From: Ectocarpus siliculosus
Lineage: Eukaryota; Sar; Phaeophyceae; Ectocarpales; Ectocarpaceae
Reading direction: 5' to 3'
Length of the DNA: 64,000 bases
Assembly: GCA_000310025.1 (NCBI GenBank)
Contig: FN649739.1
Location: 1,878,370 to 1,942,369, forward strand
Positions 21,374 through 30,263 of the stretch are shown here, piece by piece; position 1 is the first letter of the stretch, and every line of letters begins with the position of its first letter. Position numbers and translations under genes: made by a program. Under the pieces are notes generated by a model, which made no database searches, had not been told where the DNA came from, and saw nothing but the letters and a program-made list of their open reading frames with translations.

Positions 21374-24300
21374 TTGCGCCCCTCGCTGAACAAACAGCGA
21401 AAAAACTCGCGACCCTCGTCAAGGGAGGTCCGTCATGTCTCCAACGTGATGGATTCTAGCGAAAGCACTACAGACTATACACCCCCACCGGGTTGCGCTG
21501 TTGGAAGAGTAGAGGACTTGGGGAAACAGACATCCCCCTCCTCCGCTATAGCTGGTATTCGTATCTACCCTCCTCCTCCGACCGACGCCAGGTGTTCACC
21601 ACCAGCGTTTGATCCGAGCAAGGAGTACTGCACACCTGACATGGTGTTGTTCTGGCAAGCCCCGTCGTTTTTCTCGCAATGGACGCCCTCCGTCTTTACT
21701 GTAGATGGTGTGGAATACTCTTGTGGAGAACAATTCTTCGCGGCTGCCAAGGCTCGTCTCTTTGGCGACCAAGATACGTTGCGGCGGATTATGCGTGTTT
21801 CTGACCCGATTAAACATAAGCGTTACGGACGCCAAGTTAAAGGGTTTGATGAAGCTGTTTGGGAGCGCGAGCGTGAAAACGTGGTGCGTGTCGCCTCCTA
21901 CTACAAATTTTCGCAAAATCCCGCTATGCGACAACATCTTTTGGGCACCGGCGACAAAATGCTCGTCGAAGCTAGCCCATTCGATGCCATATGGGGCATT
22001 GGACATCGCGCGGATGATCCTGCTGCAATCCAACCCTCTTTATGGCGGGGCTCCAATCTGCTCGGCAAAAGCCTGCAGGTTGTTCGAGACCTACTCCGAG
22101 AGCACGCGCCGACGCCGACACTTCCACCACAAGTTTCGTCCGACGCTCAGCTCCGGAATACAATACATGAGGTTAACCCTGCAACGCAAGAGCGTATTTC
22201 GACGGCTGCCGCCGAGGAGGCCGCCCCGTCGTCAGGTTACCGCATAAAATCAGCGCATGTTCCAAGGGATCACAGCGCTGAAGTTCTCGCGGTTACGTCC
22301 GCTGAGTATCATGAGGAAGATCGTGTACCGTTGCTCGCTGAGCATGGTCCTTGCCTCGTAGGTGGTGTTGTTACAGTTGACGACGCTTCATTTACGACTC
22401 GAGTCAAAATCCACGCTGGGCCAGCCAAATCACAATATGGTTGCGCCGCTCTGCTCGATTCAGGATCACCGGCCACGTTCATCAACAGCAACGCTGTCGG
22501 TACCCTCAAAGCCATGGGAGCCATCTCAGAGGCTTGCATATCGCACGGTAACTCACGTTCTTGGGGAGGTTTTGGTAAATCCGAGTCTCTTCAGACGTCT
22601 GATACAGTCCGTCTGAGTGTGCAATTTTTCCACGGTGATACGCCTTCGGCTTCTCTTGCCGTTTGGGCGCACATCGTCCCTGCAAACACCATGCAGTTTC
22701 CCATCCTATTGGGACGCGATAGTTTCATGCGATTTAACACTCGCACGTACCGTATGTTGCCTCCGAGGCCACTGGACAATCGCGTTTTTGGTGAATATAC
22801 GCTTGCCCACCAGGATGATTCTGGTGCGGTCGCGTATGTGCCCGATTTCACAGCCCCGGCGGACCAATTCCAGCTCCGTTATGCAGGGCCAACGGGTACT
22901 TCATTGTCAGACGACCACCAAATGATTGAAGTCAACTTGGTGCGTTCCAACGGTACACCGGCTCTGACCGGTCAATACCTTGTCGACATGTTGCCTGATG
23001 TTTCGTCGAACGAAGAGATCTTTGTCTCCAACGGGCGTCAGTTTGTGCCGCTCGCGGGCGCTGCAGAACTTGAGCCAGGAGACTTGCTCGGTACTGCTGC
23101 CGCCCCGCTGATGCGCGTCCCGGTAGAGCATTTAGAACAACAGTTTAGTGACGAAGCTGACACTTCATGTTCGGTGCCTGGACCTATTTTGGGTTCTACC
23201 GAGGATAACGCGGACAGGACCGTCGATCCGCAGGTGCGTTGCCACGATCCCTTCGTGCACAACCTACGATCCACCGATCCTCCTGTGCCGGACCCAGGGA
23301 AATCACCCCCTGCGGCCCCTGCCCCCGCTCACACTTCGCCCTCGCCGCCACCACAGCATGTGATGGAGCGGTTGAGCGCTGAACAGCGAGTTAGCTTTGA
23401 GTCATTGTGGAATCGTTTGCCGCCTCACCTGAAGTTGGTTAAGTTTGATTTACACGGTCCTGGTTGGTCACCAGAGGTCATCACAGAACTTGGTGATCTT
23501 TTGCATGATTTCCAAGACGTGTTTTCCACATCCTCGACGGATTTAGGGTCCTGTTCCCTGATGCCGTTTGAGATCAAAGTACCTCCGGATTGTCCCCCGG
23601 TGACGTCCAAACCGTACCGTATGAATCCTTTGGTTGCGAAGCAAGTCGATGCCATTTTGGACCAGTATCTAGCTGCTGGCCTAATTCAGCACTCGACCTC
23701 TCCTTATTCCAGCCCCATCGTGGTTATACCAAAGAAGTCTGGTGGAATACGCATCACGGTTAACTACCGAAAGTTGAACCATATCAGCAGCTTTGGTCAA
23801 CTTCCCATCCCCCGAGTCGACGAGATTCTAACGAAACTCAACAGAGGTTCGATTTTCTCGTTATTCGATTTCACGGGTTCTTTCCACCAGATCACTGTCC
23901 ACAAGGACACTATCCCCCTTACGGCTTTTGCGACCCCCACTCGTTTGTTCGAATGGCTCCGCATGCCGATGGGTGCTAGCCAATCCGCAGGCCACTTTGT
24001 AAAAGTGATTAACGAAGTAATCAAAGGACTCGATGGAGTCGAGGCATACCTCGATGACGTCGTTGTTTTTGACGAAGGCCCACTGCAGCATGTCCGTAAT
24101 ATGCGCACGCTCTTCGAACGGTTGAGACAGTACGACCTCAAACTTTCTCCCTCGAAAGCCACCATCGGTACCACCAAGGCTGACTTCTTGGGGCACACCA
24201 TATCTTCGAAAGGTGTCCTCCCCAACGCCCGTAAAGTAGCCGCCCTGGCAGGTATGCCCATGCCGACGACCGTCAAGCAACTCAGGTCACTCATGGGTGG

Positions 24301-25081
24301 TCTGAGCTACTACCGACGTTTCCTCAGAGACATGGCCAAGCGTGTGAAGTCCGTTACGCACTTGCTCAAAAAAGGTGTTCCCTTCGCTTTCACGAGCGAC
24401 ATGGAAACAACTGTTCGCAGCCTACTGGCTGAGCTCGCGAAACCGCCCATTTTAGTGTTTCCTGATTGGGACGCTATTGCGGACGGTACACGCCCTTTAC
24501 GTCTTTGCTGTGACGCCAGCTCCGACGGTCTCGGCGCCGCGCTGGAGCAAGAGCAGGAAGACGGCTCGGTACGGCCGATCGTTTTCATCAGCAGAGCCAC
24601 GCTCGAAGCTGAACGCAACTGGACCGCTCTCGATCTCGAAGCAGGAGCCGTTGTATGGGCGATCAAGCGTCTCCGCGAATACCTTCGTGGCACACACTTC
24701 CGCATCTATTCCGACAATAAGGCGCTGGAAAGTTTGTCAAAAATCAGCGAGCACAACCCACGCGTCCAACGCTGGATTGAGTTCCTTGAAGCATACAGCT
24801 ACACGTTGGAGTACCGACGAGGTGCCTCCAACGGAAACGCTGACATGCTGTCTCGTCTGCCGATTGAGCCTACTGCCGCCGACATCAACGGTAACAGTCG
24901 TTTGACGTCCCCAGAAGACGTTGGTGTGTATCTGATCCGAGCGACAGGTCACGCACCACCCGGACAAACCACGCCTGGCGTTGGTTTGGGTGGGCTGGCG
25001 CCCCCGAGCGAGAACGCCGCTTTGGGTGGGCTACCACTTCCGATGATTTTGCGGATTTTCGCAAACACGGGCCTCGCATGA
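21374..25081 (+). CDS. Retrotransposon polyprotein: NADAR, protease, RT, RNase H
   Basis: A 1235-residue open frame of the LTR element. Domains in order are: NADAR (about residues 90-243); a retropepsin-type protease with LLDSGSPATFI near residue 360; reverse transcriptase (about 740-950), with RITVNYRKLN and the catalytic YLDD; and RNase H (about 1040-1165), with CDASSDGLGAAL and YSDNKAL. A Pro-rich linker joins protease and RT. The stop overlaps the start of the next frame by four bases (25078-25081). Splitting integrase from RT/RNase H into a separate frame is unusual for Ty3/gypsy, where one Pol frame is typical. The NADAR domain is the exceptional part and is annotated separately. Confidence 0.92.
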   Translation: MRPSLNKQRKNSRPSSREVRHVSNVMDSSESTTDYTPPPGCAVGRVEDLGKQTSPSSAIAGIRIYPPPPTDARCSPPAFDPSKEYCTPDMVLFWQAPSFFSQWTPSVFTVDGVEYSCGEQFFAAAKARLFGDQDTLRRIMRVSDPIKHKRYGRQVKGFDEAVWERERENVVRVASYYKFSQNPAMRQHLLGTGDKMLVEASPFDAIWGIGHRADDPAAIQPSLWRGSNLLGKSLQVVRDLLREHAPTPTLPPQVSSDAQLRNTIHEVNPATQERISTAAAEEAAPSSGYRIKSAHVPRDHSAEVLAVTSAEYHEEDRVPLLAEHGPCLVGGVVTVDDASFTTRVKIHAGPAKSQYGCAALLDSGSPATFINSNAVGTLKAMGAISEACISHGNSRSWGGFGKSESLQTSDTVRLSVQFFHGDTPSASLAVWAHIVPANTMQFPILLGRDSFMRFNTRTYRMLPPRPLDNRVFGEYTLAHQDDSGAVAYVPDFTAPADQFQLRYAGPTGTSLSDDHQMIEVNLVRSNGTPALTGQYLVDMLPDVSSNEEIFVSNGRQFVPLAGAAELEPGDLLGTAAAPLMRVPVEHLEQQFSDEADTSCSVPGPILGSTEDNADRTVDPQVRCHDPFVHNLRSTDPPVPDPGKSPPAAPAPAHTSPSPPPQHVMERLSAEQRVSFESLWNRLPPHLKLVKFDLHGPGWSPEVITELGDLLHDFQDVFSTSSTDLGSCSLMPFEIKVPPDCPPVTSKPYRMNPLVAKQVDAILDQYLAAGLIQHSTSPYSSPIVVIPKKSGGIRITVNYRKLNHISSFGQLPIPRVDEILTKLNRGSIFSLFDFTGSFHQITVHKDTIPLTAFATPTRLFEWLRMPMGASQSAGHFVKVINEVIKGLDGVEAYLDDVVVFDEGPLQHVRNMRTLFERLRQYDLKLSPSKATIGTTKADFLGHTISSKGVLPNARKVAALAGMPMPTTVKQLRSLMGGLSYYRRFLRDMAKRVKSVTHLLKKGVPFAFTSDMETTVRSLLAELAKPPILVFPDWDAIADGTRPLRLCCDASSDGLGAALEQEQEDGSVRPIVFISRATLEAERNWTALDLEAGAVVWAIKRLREYLRGTHFRIYSDNKALESLSKISEHNPRVQRWIEFLEAYSYTLEYRRGASNGNADMLSRLPIEPTAADINGNSRLTSPEDVGVYLIRATGHAPPGQTTPGVGLGGLAPPSENAALGGLPLPMILRIFANTGLA
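21641..22102 (+). other. NADAR (YbiA/DUF1768) domain inside the retrotransposon
   Basis: Family hallmarks run through the segment in the right order: LFWQAPSFFSQWTPSVFTVDG, the CGEQFFAAAKARLFGD helix, VKGFDEAVWERERENVV, KFSQNPAMRQHLLGTGDKMLVEASP, DAIWGIG and WRGSNLLGKSLQVVRDLL. This is the complete core of NADAR proteins such as bacterial YbiA. Known NADAR enzymes act on riboflavin-pathway intermediates or remove ADP-ribose from guanine bases. The putative catalytic and binding blocks (E in GEQ, the EASP-DAIWGIG region) are all present. It is fused in frame upstream of the protease, where retroelements normally have no such domain. Its role is inferred only. Confidence 0.92.
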
Positions 25082-28000
25082 GGATTGACGACCTTGATGC
25101 TCCTGCAGGAGAATTCGTCGCTCGTGTTTTTCCGTACGTCAATGCGCGAGGACCTTTGCGACACCTTGCGGACGATCGTGCATTGTCTTGCACCGACCAC
25201 TCCGTATTTGCTGTGCCTGAGGTTACTTCCGCTGCAACCCAGAAAATACAGGGCGCTGTGCCGGCACTCCGGTCTTCAGCTTCTCCTGTTGTGTCTCCGA
25301 TGAGACCATTGTATAGGGACACCGCCACGGTTTACGGACCGTCTGCGCGACCCCACACGGATACAGCTGCATTTGCGCTCCCTGTCCACGACACACAGAC
25401 CGCCGACGACAACTCTCGGTTGCCCCCTGTCGTGTCTCCTGCGACCGCAACTGTCGACGCCGGCTCCCACTCTGATCGTTTGGATGCCGCCGACTCATTG
25501 CCGCCGCCTTCGACCTCTCGGTTGCAACCGCATCGTATTGATCCGTCGGAACTGATCTCTACTCGTACGCGTCGCCGAACCGCGGCTGCTGCGGGTCAGC
25601 CTCAACCCGATGCAAACTACGGTTTCGGTCCTGATTTGTCGATCCCCCCACACGTTCCGCGTGCAGGCGCTTCTCGTCGTCAAACCCGAGTGATACCAGC
25701 TGCCACCACGCCTGAGCCTGCTGTCGAACCTGTCCCAACGGTGCCCATAGCGCCGCCGGAGACGGTTACCGACGCCCCTACGGGTCCTCTGTTGGGTTTG
25801 TCACAACCGGCTGCTGCAGCTGGTAAGGCAACGCCCGCACTGGATTCCATGGTCCTCAATCCTGCAGAATTAGAATTCCGTGAGTCCGTCGAACGCTACA
25901 CGCGTGCCGATTGGGCGCGGGAACAGCAGAAAGAGCCGGTGTGTGAAGCCACCATCCGCTACATTCTCCTCAAACGCCCTCAGAGTCTACCTGTCGATTT
26001 CTTTGCCAGAGTGTCATATCACTCCAGGCATAGACCCTCGTTGGAGGATATTCGAGAGCTTGCAGATAAAGGACGCCTCGTCACTGACGATGGCCTTTGC
26101 CTCTTGGTACGAAAGAATACCAAGCCCCCGGTCTCTTCTGACCGCCCCGGAGGACGAGCTGCACGTCTGTTGAATGACGAACCCACTCGTATTTACGTGC
26201 CCATGTTAATGCGACCTTGGGTCATGCAAGCTTGTCATGCCAACGCCCTCTGCCACCTTGGTACCGCTCGCACGCTCAGCTTGCTTGAGAGGTTTTACTG
26301 GTGGATTGGGATGAGTATCAGTAGTCGTTGGTGGATTCGGCGATGTTTGAAATGTCAGGCCCGCAAAACTGCGCGCCAGACTATTCGCTGGCCGATTCTC
26401 ACGATCCCTCTGCCTTCGGCACCAGGGGTCGCGATTAGCGTCGACTATTTTGGTCCGCTTCCCACAACTCCGCGAGGTTTCTCGTATATTTTGCTATTCA
26501 CTGACCGTTTCAGTCGGAGAGCCAATATGTACGCAGTGACTGACGCCGAGTTCACAGCTGAAGGTACAGCTGACGTCCTTGTCAATAAATACATGCCTGT
26601 TTGGGGATGCCCCCTCAGCATTCTTTCTGACAATGGATTGCAGTTTTGCTCCAAACTGTCGGTTGCCATCCTAAAATTGCTACGCGTCCGAAAAATTACG
26701 ACGAGCGCGTACCACCCTAGCGGCAACGGAGGAGTTGAGCGCGTGAACCACACCATGGCCCAGATGCTGGCGATGGTTGTGAACGAACGACAAGATGATT
26801 GGGACATTCATCTCCCTCATGTTGAATTCGCGTACAACAACTCCGTTAGCGCTGCAACAGGATTGGCGCCCAATGAGGTGCATATGGCGCGCCTTCCCAG
26901 GTTTCCACTGACCGTTTTTGACAACATTTACGCTCGTGGTCACCAGTCGCTTGCCCGCGATCAGCTCGAGTATTGCAACCTTGCCGCCGATCGGCAACGG
27001 CGCTCCTACGAGCTAGTGCGTGAACAACACGAACTCACAGTTTCCCGTATGGAAAGACGGAACTCGAAACTGTCTGATGCCTTACACAAACTACCCGTTT
27101 ACGCTACCGGTGGTTGGGTGTGGGTCTACAACCATTTGGCTACCATCCGCCAAGGTACCAAACTCACTTCCAAGGCCCGCGCAGACGCTGACTCCCAGGT
27201 ACTCAAGAAGAAGCTGTCCTTGAATTGGACAGGTCCTTTTAAAATCCTAGCAGTCGGTCCTTGCAACAAGGCTCCCGATGGCAGCCCGATGGCTGACAAG
27301 CTCCTGTTCTTGGATCTTCCCTCCGATATGCCCGGAGTGGATGCCAAGCGCCGAGTTTCTGTCGCTCGTTGCAAACCGTGTGCGAACCCGCACGATAGTG
27401 ACGACATGCCTCGGTTCTTGCCTGCAGGCCTCACGCAGTATGTTCTCAACAACTTCACGACGAAGTCTCCGCCGTACCATGTTACCGCGGACGATGTTTC
27501 GGCGCCTGTCCGTAGGCTCGAGGTTGAGAAAATCACGGGACACCAGTCGGTTCGAGGACGTGGCGGCGTTATCGCAGTCATGTACGAGACCCACTGGAAA
27601 GGTCTTCTGCGGCCCTCGTGGGAACGAGAAATGGACCTCCAACACTCCCGAAAACAGATTCTTCTGTATTGGGCTGGTACCCCTGACCAACACCGGCAGA
27701 CTAACCGTCTGTATCGTCGCATGCGCATTGGCGCAGCGGAACGTGAACTGTCTCGCATCAAAGGCGAGCGGTCCTCGTCGCCCGGGTACGAATATGTTCC
27801 CCGCGATGTTTGGGCCCGCCGTTTTCGCAACACCGTGCTGCCTGTTGGCGCACACTTCTGGTACAAGGCTCAAGACGCTCTATGGTGGCTAGGGAAAATC
27901 TCCGGACATACTCCGACTACAAACGTCTTCGTCGTTCGCTTCCTGGATGACCCTGGACCTGTCAAGATCACCCTCTCCCCTTCGCGCTACACGACAGCTT

Positions 28001-28110
28001 TGGGAGCTGTTTGTGGTTCTTGGTGCCTTCAGCTGCACCGAAGTAGTCCCTTCATGCGAGGTATCTTACGCAATGTAGACGAGTCGCGTGGTACGGCTAT
28101 AGATGCCTGA
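25078..28110 (+). CDS. Retrotransposon integrase with chromodomain and Tudor-like module
   Basis: A 1010-residue open frame. It has a low-complexity Pro/Ala/Thr-rich N-terminal third. The HHCC zinc-binding domain follows (H and H in HANALCHLG, C and C in CLKCQARK). The DDE core lies near 26430-26780, with the acidic residues in SVDYFGPL, LSDNGLQF and GGVERVN. A GPF-type C-terminal segment (LNWTGPFKIL) comes next. A chromodomain-like segment at about 27511-27674 contains YETHWKGLLRPSWEREMDL. The last ~90 residues form a Tudor-like barrel candidate (27835-28020, VGAHFWYKAQDALWWLGKI). Chromodomains in this group steer integration to marked chromatin. Confidence 0.92.
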   Translation: MRIDDLDAPAGEFVARVFPYVNARGPLRHLADDRALSCTDHSVFAVPEVTSAATQKIQGAVPALRSSASPVVSPMRPLYRDTATVYGPSARPHTDTAAFALPVHDTQTADDNSRLPPVVSPATATVDAGSHSDRLDAADSLPPPSTSRLQPHRIDPSELISTRTRRRTAAAAGQPQPDANYGFGPDLSIPPHVPRAGASRRQTRVIPAATTPEPAVEPVPTVPIAPPETVTDAPTGPLLGLSQPAAAAGKATPALDSMVLNPAELEFRESVERYTRADWAREQQKEPVCEATIRYILLKRPQSLPVDFFARVSYHSRHRPSLEDIRELADKGRLVTDDGLCLLVRKNTKPPVSSDRPGGRAARLLNDEPTRIYVPMLMRPWVMQACHANALCHLGTARTLSLLERFYWWIGMSISSRWWIRRCLKCQARKTARQTIRWPILTIPLPSAPGVAISVDYFGPLPTTPRGFSYILLFTDRFSRRANMYAVTDAEFTAEGTADVLVNKYMPVWGCPLSILSDNGLQFCSKLSVAILKLLRVRKITTSAYHPSGNGGVERVNHTMAQMLAMVVNERQDDWDIHLPHVEFAYNNSVSAATGLAPNEVHMARLPRFPLTVFDNIYARGHQSLARDQLEYCNLAADRQRRSYELVREQHELTVSRMERRNSKLSDALHKLPVYATGGWVWVYNHLATIRQGTKLTSKARADADSQVLKKKLSLNWTGPFKILAVGPCNKAPDGSPMADKLLFLDLPSDMPGVDAKRRVSVARCKPCANPHDSDDMPRFLPAGLTQYVLNNFTTKSPPYHVTADDVSAPVRRLEVEKITGHQSVRGRGGVIAVMYETHWKGLLRPSWEREMDLQHSRKQILLYWAGTPDQHRQTNRLYRRMRIGAAERELSRIKGERSSSPGYEYVPRDVWARRFRNTVLPVGAHFWYKAQDALWWLGKISGHTPTTNVFVVRFLDDPGPVKITLSPSRYTTALGAVCGSWCLQLHRSSPFMRGILRNVDESRGTAIDA

Positions 28111-29508
28111 TAGCACTGTGGCGTTGTTTTCCTTGTTTTATGTGTATGTATATGTATGTGTATATGTTTGTGTGTTACATGTTTGTGTTTATGTATGTTT
28201 GTCTGTATGTTTCCAGCTCGCCCTCTCGATCTATTTTCGAGACTGGCTATTGCTTCTGTATGTTTCTAGCTCGCCCTCTCGATCTATTTTCGAGACTGGC
28301 TATTGCTTCTGTATGTTTCTAGCTCGCCCTCTCGATCTATTTTCGAGACTGGCTATTGCTTCTGTATGTTTCTAGCTCGCCCTCTCGATCGATTTTTGAG
28401 ACTGGCTATTGCTTCTGTATGTTTCTAGCTCGCCCTCTCGATCGATTTTTGAGACTGGCTATTGCTTCTGCATGTTTCTAGCTCGCCCTCTCGAATATTT
28501 CGAGACTGGCTATTGCTTCTACATGTTTCTAGCTCGCCCTCTCGAATATTTCGAGACTGGCTATTGCTCCTTTATGCTTTCCGCTCGCCCTCTCAATCTC
28601 TTTGAGACTGGCTCTTGCTTTTGTGTTGCGTACTTTCGCGCCCCGTTTGTCACTTCTCGGTCGGTTGTCGAAAGTTTTCGCTCCCCTTTACCTATTTTTC
28701 AATGCGACCTAGGTTCGTCATTAGTTGCGGTGACACCCAAATTTGGTGCATCATTTAACTCCCCACCCTATGGTTTGCTTTGCATATTTTGTGGTCCAAC
28801 GTTCCGTCAGTGCTTCTATTGCATGCCACGGCCAACGTGTTCCATCTTGGTACTTTCTTTAGCATTTTTCTTCATACAATTGGCCTTGACGTACACGTAG
28901 GATTGTTTTCCTCGCCCCACCCCGATCGCAAGCACGTTGTATCGTGACATGCGAACGTTGTTTTTGGCGTTGGTTCCTGTCCTTTTCTTTGGCCGTTGTT
29001 TACGTTCCCCGGAAACCCCCTCTTTCCCTGCTTTTCTCGATTTTGGTCGACCCCTAGCGGTTTTCCATGTCGTTTGATCCTTTGCAGGCTCGGTTTTCGT
29101 TTCTTATTCTTTATGTTTACATTTCAGCACTCGATCGCATCGTAGCCCCCCTTCCCGTAAGGTTCTGGCTTACTTGATTGCGTATTCGATCGGTTCATTC
29201 GTGCGAGATCGTTTGTGATTTTCTCTTCACGATTTCGTTACTTCGTGTTATGGTCTTTTCGGTTCGGATGTTTTGGTTATTTTTCGCACCCATGTGCCTT
29301 TTTCCGATTTTATCCACCGACTTTGCCGCCCCGGCTTCTGTGTTTTCTTCTTTCTTGGTTCCGCTTCTTTGGTTTGGTTAACGGAGAGGTGCGGGTGAGG
29401 GTTTTGAGTTGTCGTATCTTCGATCCATCCCGCAATCCTCTTGATTGACTAGAGTCCCTCCGAGGTTTGCTTCTGTATCTGCATCTACGTCCACTCAGGG
29501 TGGGCTAT
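28111..29508 (+). other. 3' non-coding region of the LTR element
   Basis: About 1.4 kb between the integrase frame and the 3' LTR. It begins with (TATG)n-like runs, then eight 53-bp hairpin repeats, then T/C-rich sequence without a convincing frame. A G-rich stretch (CAGGGTGGG, 29496-29504) just before the LTR could serve as the polypurine tract. No envelope-like frame is recognised. Confidence 0.7.
28209..28616 (+). repeat. Eight tandem ~53-bp units, each with a conserved hairpin
   Basis: Each unit has the form AGCTCGCCCTC, a short hairpin, then CTGGCTATTGCTTCTGTATG. The hairpin varies across units while the stem still pairs: TCTCGA...TCGAGA (three units), TCTCGA...TTGAGA with a G-U wobble (two), TCTCGAA...TTCGAGA with a shorter loop (two) and TCTCAA...TTGAGA with a compensated pair (one). 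The pattern suggests selection on RNA structure before or during amplification of the units. Confidence 0.88.
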
Positions 29509-29817
29509 TGTTATGGTATTTGGAGGTAGACAAGTGATCGTGGTTGATCATGGTTATTTGGCGCCGTCGGATGATAAGACGTGACGTCATGCTAGATCAG
29601 GGCTTTATGCCGAGACATGTGCCCTTCTGTTCAGTGTGTGCGTACAGGCGATCTATGATCGCGTGTGCGTGGGATATTGTGAGTTGGCTTGGAAAGCGTT
29701 AATCAAGAGAAAGAGAACAACGGAAAGCAACAACAACCTGCTACTGTGGTCGGACAAGAGAGTTCCACACAGCTCAAAGGTGATTGATTCTGAAGGAAGG
29801 GGTCAAATACCATTACA
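29509..29817 (+). repeat. 3' LTR
   Basis: 309 bp, the same ends as the 5' LTR (TGTTATGG...CCATTACA) and near-identical sequence. It is followed by CTCT (29818-29821), the second copy of the target duplication. Confidence 0.95.
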
Positions 29818-29821
29818 CTCT

Positions 29822-30263
29822 CACACTTGCCACTGCTCTGGCAAATTTAATTAATCCATACAATCTCAAGTAATTAAGCAATTTTCGGTTTTTAGGAGAC
29901 GATAATTTGATACACAAGAAAGACTGCACAGCGGAGACGACGTAGTACGTACGTACGTACGTACGTACTACTTTTACTTGCAGCGAAGCTGAGCTATTAG
30001 ATAGAAATGTTTTGAGAGAGAGGCCTTTCCCTCCTCCCGTAACACTTTGTTTGGTACAACAGCGGTACATACATCACTCGTTCGTACAGCAGTCTACATA
30101 CATACATACAACACTTGAACTAACATCTCGAGAACTAACTACAGGCAGGCGCCATCCGCAACTAACTGACCGACAAACCCTCTCCCCAGCTGAATTTTGT
30201 TTCTTCTTTCGCTTACAATTATTTTTATATAGATAGAAACAAACGCTCAAAACCGACGTACGT
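29822..30263. other. Non-coding stretch with ACGT microsatellite
   Basis: A (GTAC)n self-complementary microsatellite of about six units lies at 29945-29971. Short (CATA)n runs occur near 30065-30110. No gene is supported. Confidence 0.5.

Larger units (their letters stand above)
18942..29821 (+). mobile_element. Ty3/gypsy LTR retrotransposon (chromovirus-like) with NADAR domain
   Basis: An LTR retrotransposon of about 10.9 kb. Identical 309-bp-long LTRs (18946-19254 and 29509-29817), starting TG and ending CA, are flanked by a 4-bp CTCT duplication. The internal order is gag-like region with a zinc knuckle, NADAR domain, aspartic protease, reverse transcriptase, RNase H, integrase, chromodomain and Tudor-like module. 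Reverse transcriptase upstream of integrase and the C-terminal chromodomain place it in the Ty3/gypsy chromovirus group. A 1.4-kb non-coding 3' region holds tandem hairpin repeats. The LTRs are almost identical, so the insertion is young. The two long polyprotein frames are open; the gag part appears interrupted about two or three times, so the copy looks near-whole but not intact. Confidence 0.93.

Noticed and set aside
27126-27866. Long minus-strand open frame (246 codons) opposite the integrase
   Set aside because: It mirrors a strongly coding plus-strand domain and shows no motif of its own.
28209-28616. Tandem hairpin repeats as a possible CRISPR array
   Set aside because: The units are contiguous 53-bp repeats without unique spacers, in a eukaryotic retrotransposon 3' region.
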